The translations under genes and the position numbers were made by a program. The notes below the pieces were generated by a model. That model did no database searches. It saw only the letters and a program-made list of their open reading frames with translations, and was not told the DNA's origin. From Acidimicrobiaceae bacterium (GTDB lineage: Bacteria > Actinomycetota > Acidimicrobiia > Acidimicrobiales > RAAP-2): 12,549 nt of DNA. Each line of letters opens with the position of its first letter. Within the stretch, counting starts at the first letter, position 1. The DNA lies in contig PLSY01000338.1 of NCBI GenBank assembly GCA_003164275.1, positions 1-12,549 on the forward strand, written 5' to 3'. Positions 7,345 to 12,549 of the stretch are shown in pieces.

Positions 7345-8216
7345 GACTTGACCTTTTCGATCACGTCTTCGGCGTAGCGCGCCATGTTGTCGAGCTTGGT
7401 CTGCAGCGCCTCGGTGTCGGCCCCCACGTCGTAGGGGTAGCGGAACCCGACGATCACGTCGGTGACCCCCTGCTCCTCCAGCCGGCGTACTCCATCGACC
7501 GAGTAGGCGTCGAGCGAGATGACATGGATCTCGAACGGTCGATCCAGCGTCCCTTCCTGCTCGCGCTGACGATCGAGCTTCTCGAGCAGGTCCGGAAGCT
7601 CCTCAGGGTCTCCTCCTCCGTGGAGCCAGCCGTCAGACTGGGCCGCCCTGCGGAGAGCCGGTTTCCCGTGGCCCCCGATCAGGATCGGGAGACGCTCGGT
7701 CGGGGTCGGGGTGATCTTCACCGACGGAAGGTCGTAGACCTCACCGTGGTACTCGAAGTAGCCACCTGCGGACAGGCCCTTCACGATGTCGAGGGCCTCG
7801 TCCATCCGCTTTCCTCGACCTTCCCATGGCACGTCCACCTGCTCATAGTCCTCGGGCCACGGGCTCGAGCCCACCCCGAGCGCCAGCCGGTTGTTGGTCA
7901 TCACTGCCACTGAGGTCGCCTGCTTGGCCACCAAGAGGGGGTGGCGGATCGGGAGCTTGATGACAAAGGTGATGAATCGCAGGGTCTCGGTGACTACACC
8001 CATGGCCGGGATGAGCGAAAAGGGCTCGATGAAGGGTTTGTCGTCGAGGAAGAACCGGGTGTGATCGGGCGAGAAGGGATAGGTCGAATCGGACTCTTCG
8101 GGGTAACAGATGCTGTCGGGCACGACCATTCCGTCGAACCCGACAGCTTCGGCCGCTTTGGCCAGCGGCAAGTAGTAGGTGGGGTCGATCATGGATTCCG
8201 CATAGGAGAAGCGCAC
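7341..8216 (-). CDS. LLM-class F420-dependent oxidoreductase
   Basis: A 291-residue luciferase-like TIM-barrel oxidoreductase, probably using coenzyme F420 given the actinobacterial setting. Family features are RFSYAESMIDPTYYLPLAKAAE at the N-terminus, VVPDSICYPEES (about 31-42), IRHPLLVAKQATSVA (about 90-104), LALGVGSSPWPEDY (about 111-124), and LPILIGGHGKPALRRAA (about 166-182). This resembles actinobacterial proteins of the TIGR03619-like group; substrates are unknown. I chose GTG at 8216 because GGGGGAG lies nine bases upstream and homologs start at the RFSYAES segment. An upstream GTG at 8234 would add six residues and overlap the previous gene. The gene starts 5 bases after the upstream stop and overlaps the KSI-like gene, so all three belong to one transcript. 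Family firm; F420 rather than FMN is inferred. Confidence 0.93.
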   Translation of the reverse strand: MRFSYAESMIDPTYYLPLAKAAEAVGFDGMVVPDSICYPEESDSTYPFSPDHTRFFLDDKPFIEPFSLIPAMGVVTETLRFITFVIKLPIRHPLLVAKQATSVAVMTNNRLALGVGSSPWPEDYEQVDVPWEGRGKRMDEALDIVKGLSAGGYFEYHGEVYDLPSVKITPTPTERLPILIGGHGKPALRRAAQSDGWLHGGGDPEELPDLLEKLDRQREQEGTLDRPFEIHVISLDAYSVDGVRRLEEQGVTDVIVGFRYPYDVGADTEALQTKLDNMARYAEDVIEKVKS

Positions 8217-8221
8217 GCTGT

Positions 8222-8623
8222 TCAGCTCCCCCACCCGATATGGGCCTGGATGGAGCCGTCATCGCCTATCCAACCCTTGGTCGCTGCATACTCGACCATC
8301 GCCGTGAACCGCGACTCCCATTCGGCGTCGAGGGCCTTGCCCTCCGAGGCGGCCGCCTCCTCGGCCAGTGCCCGCACCGCGCCGGGTGTGATGAAGGCGT
8401 CACCGTCCGGTGCCACGGTTCCCGCATCGCGCAGGCTCAGGGCGGCGGCGAGGGCGCCGAGGGCGCCGTTCCCGCTCCCGTCGTCAGGACCCTCAGGGAT
8501 GGCTCGCACGGCGAATCCCTTCATGTCGTCACGGTCCCGGAGCGCAACGCTCCCCGTTGACAGATCGACCACAACTTCCATCTCCACCCCTTGTATTGGT
8601 TTTCGCAAGCTCTTGTTCGCCAT
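8222..8623 (-). CDS. Hypothetical protein, 133 residues
   Basis: I do not recognise this protein. It has a basic N-terminus, a central part with LSTGSVALRDRDD, MKGFAVRAIPEG and an alanine-rich helix (GALGALAAALSL), then a helical C-terminal half with PGAVRALAEEAAA, WESRFTAMVEYAATKGWI and QAHIGW at the end. No membrane segment or signal peptide is visible. The likely start is the ATG at 8623; a GTG at 8638 would add five residues and neither has a strong ribosome binding site. The frame stays open far upstream over the neighbouring gene, but that extension is a shadow with tryptophan- and serine-rich nonsense composition. It lies 37 bases after the 122-residue gene and five bases before the LLM gene. 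It is therefore part of the same operon and may be a partner of that enzyme. Confidence 0.75.
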   Translation of the reverse strand: MANKSLRKPIQGVEMEVVVDLSTGSVALRDRDDMKGFAVRAIPEGPDDGSGNGALGALAAALSLRDAGTVAPDGDAFITPGAVRALAEEAAASEGKALDAEWESRFTAMVEYAATKGWIGDDGSIQAHIGWGS

Positions 8624-8660
8624 AGCCCCGAGAGGCACGGCAGCCACCCACTGGTCGGCC

Positions 8661-9029
8661 TCAGGCCCCCCGCTCGACCGCGACCCCGTTGGTGCGAAGT
8701 TGTCCAGCCACCCAAGAAATGCCGTCGGGCTTGGCCATCTGCTCAGGCCATCCCGACAGTATGCGTTCGACCTCATCCAAGTTGGGGACCACCCCCACCA
8801 CCATGACCACCAGCCGATCAACAGGGATCTCCTCGACCTCGATGTCCCCGAACGGCGTGAAAGAGTCCGCCTCGGGTGTGAGCTCGAGCATGGTGTAGAG
8901 CTCCCCGGTGTCCTCCACCCAGCTGAGCTCGTAACGGCTACCTTGGGCGTCGAACCAGTTGGTGCCCAGCTCGACCTCTGCAGATTGCCGGCGACGCTCG
9001 TCCGCGCTGTAGAACTCTTCGATGTCCAT
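8661..9029 (-). CDS. Hypothetical protein, 122 residues
   Basis: I do not recognise this protein. It is a small, acidic cytosolic-looking protein starting MDIEEFYSADERRRQS. The middle is rich in beta-type strands (GSRYELSWVEDTGELYTMLELTPEAD), then VDRLVVMVVGVVPNLDEVERILSGWP and a tail ending VERGA. The mix of strands and a helix with conserved-looking aromatic and glycine positions suggests a folded domain, not random frame. The ATG at 9029 is preceded on the minus strand by AGGAGA about four bases away, a good ribosome binding site, and it is the first gene of the minus-strand set that continues through the 133-residue protein, LLM oxidoreductase and KSI-like protein. The promoter should lie in 9030-9150, but I see no clear hexamers there. 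Confidence 0.8.
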   Translation of the reverse strand: MDIEEFYSADERRRQSAEVELGTNWFDAQGSRYELSWVEDTGELYTMLELTPEADSFTPFGDIEVEEIPVDRLVVMVVGVVPNLDEVERILSGWPEQMAKPDGISWVAGQLRTNGVAVERGA

Positions 9030-9462
9030 GAGTCTCCTGTTCTAGCCCTTTGCGGCCATTGGCGCCGAATACGGCAGCAGTACATCTTGGCCGCGGTACC
9101 GGCCATCGACGTTCACGGTGCCCCGGATGGGACCGGAATCCTGAGTTGTTGCCCGCTCACCTGGTCGTGGCACCAGGCCACAGGGGGCCAGGAGTCCGGG
9201 AGGGACGCCCGGACGGCTCCTCGCCGCCAGCCACAGGTGGACCGGGGTTCTGACTCTCCCATCCCTCGGTTCGGGCTATGCCAGAGAGCCAACCGCAGAA
9301 GGGAGGCAAGCGGTCCCGGCCAAGCACCGTTGCCACCATCCGGTTACTGTTCGAAGGAGGTGCATGCCTCCCCGAAGCCAAGTCGTGGCGGGGTCGCACG
9401 TCGCTGATTCGCATCAACCAACATCGCTCGGCAAGGCCGAGATAACCGACAGGAGGGCCGCT
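9030..9462. other. Gene-free divergent region with several hairpins
   Basis: No reading frame in these 433 bases has plausible protein composition. The stretch separates the minus-strand operon (start 9029) from the aldehyde dehydrogenase (start 9463), so it should contain promoters for both. It holds several inverted repeats: CCTGGT/ACCAGG (9160-9165 with 9172-9177), GTCCGGG/CCCGGAC (9194-9200 with 9208-9214), a bulged nine-pair stem (9267-9277 with 9287-9295), and GGAGG/CCTCC (9356-9360 with 9367-9371). None has a T-tract, so they are not standard terminators. I could not match them to a known riboswitch. High GC makes chance stems common. Confidence 0.5.
9267..9295 (+). promoter_or_regulatory. 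Strong bulged hairpin in putative dehydrogenase leader
   Basis: CGGTT (9267-9271) pairs with AACCG (9291-9295), and after a two-base bulge GGCT (9274-9277) pairs with AGCC (9287-9290), leaving a nine-base loop. Flanking CCCT and AGGG can extend it outward. If the dehydrogenase transcript begins upstream, this would be a stable leader structure. No known RNA family was recognised. Confidence 0.25.
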
Positions 9463-10950
9463 GTGAGCCTCACAGAAATCGCCAAGGTATCCCTGAGTGC
9501 ACCAGATCACTTGTTCATCGGTGGTGAATGGGTCAAGCCGTCGAGCTCGGACCAGATCGATGTCATCAACTCCAGCACCGAGGAGGTCTTCTTCCGGGTG
9601 GCCGAGGCGAATGCCGAGGACATGGACCGAGCGGTCACCGCGGCTCGGGTGGCATTCGACCGTGGTCCGTGGCCCCGCCTGACGCACAAGGAGCGGGCTG
9701 ACTACCTGGTGAAGATCGCTGAAGCCCTCGAAGAGCGGGCTCCTGAGATTGGTTCCATCTGGGCGGGACAGGCGGGCATCTTGAACTCGATGGCGCAAGC
9801 CAGCGGACCGGGACACGGCCGGCCCTTCAGGTACTACGCCAGCCTGGCCGACGAGTTCGCCTTCGAGGAGCGCCATACTCCGACGGCCGGTGGGAACGTC
9901 GGGCTCCTCGTGCGAGAGGCGGTCGGCGTGGTGGGAGCCATCATCCCGTGGAACGGACCGATGGGCCTCATCGGAGCGAAGGTGGCACCAGCACTTCTAG
10001 CTGGCTGCACCATCATCTTGAAGGCCTCACCCGAAGCACCGGGCGAGGCGTACGTCTTCGCCGAGGTCGCCGAGGCCATCGGGCTTCCCGCCGGAGTGAT
10101 CAATGTCGTGACGGCGGATCGGCCCGTCTCGGAGCTGTTGGTACGTGACCCGCGCGTCGACAAGATCAGCTTCACCGGCTCGACGGCGGCTGGGCGCCGC
10201 ATCGCCTCCCTTTGCGGCGAACGGATTGCCAGGGTCACTTTGGAGCTCGGAGGGAAGTCGGCAGCCGTGGTGCTGGACGACTACGACCTCGCCACGGCAG
10301 CCTCGACGATCACCGGTCGCGCCTGTTTGATGACTGGACAGGTGTGCTCTTCACTCACCCGCATCGTGGTCACCCGAGGCCGGCACGACGACCTAGTCGA
10401 AGCACTGAGCGAGTCGTTCTCCCATGTGAAGGTCGGGAGCGCATTCGATTCGGGCAGCGGCATGGGGCCGCTCGCCATGGAGCGTCAACGCGACCGTGTG
10501 GAGGGTTACATCGCCAAGGGGATCGAGGAAGGGGCGACCTTGGCCTCTGGAGGCCACAGGCCGAGCGACCTCGACCGAGGCTGGTTCATCGAGCCGACGG
10601 TCTTCGGGGGTGTCGACAACTCGTCCACCATCGCCCAGGAGGAGATCTTCGGCCCGGTCCTGAGCGTGATACCGGCCGACGACGAGGAGCATGCGGTCGA
10701 AATCGCCAACGACACCATCTACGGCCTCAACAACTCAGTGTTCACCAATGACGTCGACCGGGCCTATGCCGTGGCCAGGCAGCTTCGATCGGGGACGGTT
10801 GGCCACAACTCATTCCGCACTGACTTCGGCATCGCCTTCGGTGGCTTCAAGCAGTCGGGCCTCGGGCGTGAAGGCGGTCGGGACGGACTGCTCCCCTACC
10901 TCGAGGCCAAGACGATCATCCTGGAGGGCGAGCCCGCACACCTCCGCTGA
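9463..10950 (+). CDS. Aldehyde dehydrogenase (NAD(P)-dependent), complete
   Basis: A complete 495-residue aldehyde dehydrogenase, the usual family length. The key residues are all present: N164 in IPWNGP (oxyanion hole), the lysine of ILKASPEAP, the cofactor loop ISFTGSTAAGR, E261 in LELGGKS (general base), the nucleophile C295 in GQVCSS, E394 in QEEIFGPV, and the closing FKQSGLGREGG. It should oxidise an aldehyde to an acid in the cytosol; the substrate is not predictable. The start is GTG 9463, with AGGAGGG at 9451-9457, placing LFIGGEWV at residue 18 as normal. An in-frame ATG at 9364 also follows a GGAGG but only three bases away, and would add 33 unusual residues. It is paralogous to the truncated dehydrogenase at the left edge. 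Upstream is the hairpin-rich gap; downstream there is no coupled gene. Confidence 0.95.
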   Translation: MSLTEIAKVSLSAPDHLFIGGEWVKPSSSDQIDVINSSTEEVFFRVAEANAEDMDRAVTAARVAFDRGPWPRLTHKERADYLVKIAEALEERAPEIGSIWAGQAGILNSMAQASGPGHGRPFRYYASLADEFAFEERHTPTAGGNVGLLVREAVGVVGAIIPWNGPMGLIGAKVAPALLAGCTIILKASPEAPGEAYVFAEVAEAIGLPAGVINVVTADRPVSELLVRDPRVDKISFTGSTAAGRRIASLCGERIARVTLELGGKSAAVVLDDYDLATAASTITGRACLMTGQVCSSLTRIVVTRGRHDDLVEALSESFSHVKVGSAFDSGSGMGPLAMERQRDRVEGYIAKGIEEGATLASGGHRPSDLDRGWFIEPTVFGGVDNSSTIAQEEIFGPVLSVIPADDEEHAVEIANDTIYGLNNSVFTNDVDRAYAVARQLRSGTVGHNSFRTDFGIAFGGFKQSGLGREGGRDGLLPYLEAKTIILEGEPAHLR

Positions 10951-11096
10951 TCGGTGCAGCGGTGGCCATCCGCCCCTCAACGGGAGTTCAGAGTGCCAAA
11001 TCCGGGCAGATCAACGCGGATGGCACGCCCCGATGAGGATCGGAATCGGGCCGGTTCGATTGCGGGGAACTGCCTGGACCCATCAATGACCTCAGG
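10951..11096. other. Short gene-poor stretch with an inverted repeat
   Basis: Nothing here looks coding in any frame. GCCATCCGC (10965-10973) and GCGGATGGC (11016-11024) form a perfect nine-base inverted repeat with a 42-base spacer. It could be a weak terminator stem for the dehydrogenase, though there is no T-tract, or a remnant of mobile-element DNA given the recombinase relic that follows. Confidence 0.35.
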
Positions 11097-11573
11097 ATGG
11101 GGCCGATAGAGTCGGACCAAGTGGTTCCAACCATCCATGGTGAGCGGGACAGTCCGGCCGGTCATTTCCGCACCACTGACCGGCAAGGCACTCGTCAGGC
11201 ACCTTATTGTCGGGCTGCATCAGGGGCTACGACAGCCTTCGAACTGGTGGGGCGGCTCGTCTACTCGATCATCGCCGCCGTGGCAGAGATGGAACGGGTG
11301 TTGCTCATCGAGCGGACCATGTCGGGCCTCGCCGCTGGTCGAGCACGGGGACGCAAAGGCGGTCGGAAGAGAGAATTCTCACCAGCCGCCGTGCGCAAGG
11401 CTTGCGGACACTGGTTGAAACCGCCGGCACGAGAGAGGTACGACCTATCGGTGGCTGCTCGGTTTGCCGGAGTTAGTCGCCGGACCTTGTATCGCTACCT
11501 CACCATCAAAGGTGAGCGAGGAAGGTCTGCGGCTGCGCAGCCTGTTGGTCGCCGCACCGTCGAATCGCTCTGA
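11097..11573 (+). pseudogene. 5'-truncated serine recombinase (resolvase/invertase family)
   Basis: The frame from about 11230 to 11573 encodes the second half of a serine recombinase. It shows GRLVYSIIAAVAEMERVLL and IERTMSGLAAGRARGRKGGR, the long E-helix and arm, then a helix-turn-helix DNA-binding domain ending SVAARFAGVSRRTLYRYL. The N-terminal catalytic domain, with the active-site serine and arginines, is absent. Upstream codons in this frame, from the stop at 11034, do not resemble it, and I found no convincing copy in the other two frames. A fragment in another frame near 11182 (GKALVRHLI) faintly recalls the missing middle part, but this is weak. The remnant should be unable to recombine DNA; it might still bind it. 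The frame ends 6 bases before the convergent methyltransferase. Proximity to a tRNA gene fits a decayed mobile element. Confidence 0.82.
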
Positions 11574-11579
11574 ACTGCG

Positions 11580-12497
11580 TCAGGAGATCGGCTTCACCGC
11601 GTGTGCAAACACCGTGTTTCCAGGCTCGCCGGGATCCCGGTCTAGGTATGCACAGACGTCCGTCACCGGGATCGACAGCAGCCTCAGAGGGGCTGGGTGC
11701 TCTAGGTGGCCGTAGACGCTAAAGGCCAGGACACCCCAGGGTCCCACCCAGAGCTGCATGTCCTTCACGTGGAGACCGGCTCCTTCCAGAAGTTCCTTCA
11801 TTCCTTCGGGGCTGTATCCCTGGCGCACGTGCCCTTCGTTGATCTTCCATGCGTCTTCGTCCGCAACCCGGTGCACTTGTCCCCCCCGGGTGGTCCACGC
11901 ATCCCGGGGCACGTGAACAACTAGTGAACCGCCGGGGCGCAGCGCACGAGTGAGGTCTCGCACAGCGGCCTCATCATCAACGATGTGTTCGAGTACATCG
12001 AATGCTGTGATGAGATCGAACGACTCCGGTTCAAGTTCGGAGAAGTACCCGACCTTGAACTCGACACGACCGTCATACCGGCTAGGGCGAGCGGCGACGC
12101 ATGCCCCGATGGCCGCCTCGTCGATATCGACTGCCATGACATGAGCGTCGGCAAAACGATCAGCCAGCCAGTAGACAAACGTAGCGTCCTCGGCTCCCGC
12201 ATCGAGAATGGACTTCGGCTTCAGTCGCATATCGGGAATGACCCGGTTCAGGCTGTGCAGCTTCAGCCGTTTTCCCACATAGGGCTCACCTATAGTTCGG
12301 CGGACCGTTTGCTTGACACGCTGCTTGACCTGGCCACGACCAGAGGTGGTTGGGGTCACGAACGGATCGTAGCGGCATCGATACGAGAGCAGCGAACGCA
12401 ATGAGGATGCGACATCTGGACTCACGCCTTCAGTAGCCTCCGCCACCAACGGCGTCCCGTTGTAGTCCAATGAGCAACGGTCAGAGCCTCCAAACAC
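11580..12497 (-). CDS. Class I SAM-dependent methyltransferase
   Basis: Up to 305 residues, with a Rossmann-type methyltransferase core. Motif I is ILDAGAEDA (about 97-105), an unusual form in which the usual GxGxG glycines are reduced to one. It is followed by VMAVDID (acidic ribose-binding end of strand 2), FDLITAFDVLEHI (motif typical of Methyltransf_11/23) and LRPGGSLVVHVP. The protein may modify a sugar, lipid or small molecule; nothing nearby indicates a substrate. The start is uncertain. GTG 12497 lies only ten bases from the tRNA 3' end and has no ribosome binding site, and the first 45 residues look unlike the family. GTG codons at 12425 and 12359 are alternatives, the latter just before a basic helix (VKQRVKQTVRRTI). 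It converges on the recombinase remnant. Methyltransferase identity firm, N-terminus open. Confidence 0.85.
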   Translation of the reverse strand: MFGGSDRCSLDYNGTPLVAEATEGVSPDVASSLRSLLSYRCRYDPFVTPTTSGRGQVKQRVKQTVRRTIGEPYVGKRLKLHSLNRVIPDMRLKPKSILDAGAEDATFVYWLADRFADAHVMAVDIDEAAIGACVAARPSRYDGRVEFKVGYFSELEPESFDLITAFDVLEHIVDDEAAVRDLTRALRPGGSLVVHVPRDAWTTRGGQVHRVADEDAWKINEGHVRQGYSPEGMKELLEGAGLHVKDMQLWVGPWGVLAFSVYGHLEHPAPLRLLSIPVTDVCAYLDRDPGEPGNTVFAHAVKPIS

Positions 12498-12506
12498 GCT
12501 CTGATC

Positions 12507-12549
12507 TGGTGGGGCAGGCAGGGCTCGAACCTGCGACCGAGGGATTATG
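12507..12549 (-). tRNA. tRNA with CAT anticodon, 3' half (Met or Ile2), cut by window edge
   Basis: Reading the minus strand, the window ends exactly at the first anticodon base. CAT is followed by AA, the 3' anticodon-stem strand TCCCT, a five-base variable loop CGGTC, the T-stem pair GCAGG/CCTGC around the loop TTCGAGC, the acceptor strand CTGCCCC, discriminator A, and an encoded CCA (12507-12509). The T-arm pairs perfectly. The anticodon CAT means elongator Met, initiator Met or the Ile2 (lysidine-modified) tRNA. The TCCCT strand does not show the three-C run directly after the loop seen in initiators, so Met or Ile2 is favoured. The 5' half lies beyond the window. Confidence 0.93.

Noticed and set aside
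8624..9106. Open minus-strand frame extending the 133-residue protein to 294 residues
   Set aside because: The extension is rich in Trp, Ser and Arg without family-like pattern. It covers the 122-residue gene in another frame that has a good ribosome binding site and natural composition.
9364..9462. Longer start (ATG 9364) for the second aldehyde dehydrogenase
   Set aside because: The added 33 residues do not resemble the family, GGAGG is only three bases from the ATG, and GTG 9463 has a well-spaced AGGAGGG and places LFIGGEWV normally.
10977..11186. Minus-strand open frame of 69 residues after the dehydrogenase
   Set aside because: No recognisable motif and no ribosome binding site, and it overlaps the recombinase remnant region; probably chance.
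11531..11542. Perfect 12-base palindrome GGCTGCGCAGCC
   Set aside because: It lies inside the recombinase reading frame and short GC palindromes are expected by chance in this DNA; no T-tract makes a terminator unlikely.
1..12549. CRISPR array, transposon ends or tandem repeats
   Set aside because: Reading through the window, I saw no regularly spaced direct repeats, and no copy of the tRNA 3' end elsewhere that would mark an attachment-site duplication.

Overview
The window is high-GC bacterial DNA with dense, short-spaced genes, frequent GTG starts and overlapping stop/start codons. An F420-type LLM oxidoreductase, the style of the small actinobacterial hypothetical proteins and the aldehyde dehydrogenase paralogs point to an actinobacterium. 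An Acidimicrobiia-like lineage is my best guess, but it is inference; no phylogenetic marker is complete here.

Layout, left to right. (1) 1-684, minus: N-terminal half of an aldehyde dehydrogenase cut by the window edge. Divergent from it is an AttH/CrtC-like lipocalin-fold protein (885-1991, plus). The 200-bp gap between them carries a short palindrome. (2) 2024-3484, minus: a fusion of an SRPBCC domain and a DHRS12-like short-chain dehydrogenase. It is divergent from a tightly coupled plus-strand operon (3635-6956): FAD-dependent amine-oxidase-like protein (COG2907 type), DUF1365 protein, and cyclopropane-fatty-acid-synthase-family methyltransferase. This trio recurs in bacteria and is expected to modify unsaturated acyl chains of membrane phospholipids. 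(3) 9029-6949, minus: a coupled set of two unrecognised small proteins, an LLM-class F420-type oxidoreductase and a ketosteroid-isomerase-like NTF2-fold protein. Its end overlaps the end of the methyltransferase gene by 8 bases. (4) About 430 bases with no convincing gene but several hairpins, then a second, complete aldehyde dehydrogenase (9463-10950, plus). (5) A low-information stretch, a 5'-truncated serine recombinase remnant (to 11573), a convergent class I SAM methyltransferase (11580-12497, minus), and the 3' half of a CAT-anticodon tRNA running off the right edge. A recombinase relic beside a tRNA suggests an old integration site.

The part most worth attention is the lipid-tailoring locus (2024-6956). 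Its methyltransferase lacks two of the residues that bind bicarbonate in classical cyclopropane synthases, so the product may be a methyl-branched or further oxidised acyl chain rather than a cyclopropane. The LLM/KSI-like operon and the two aldehyde dehydrogenases fit general oxidation of lipid, steroid or aldehyde substrates, but no substrate can be read from the sequence.
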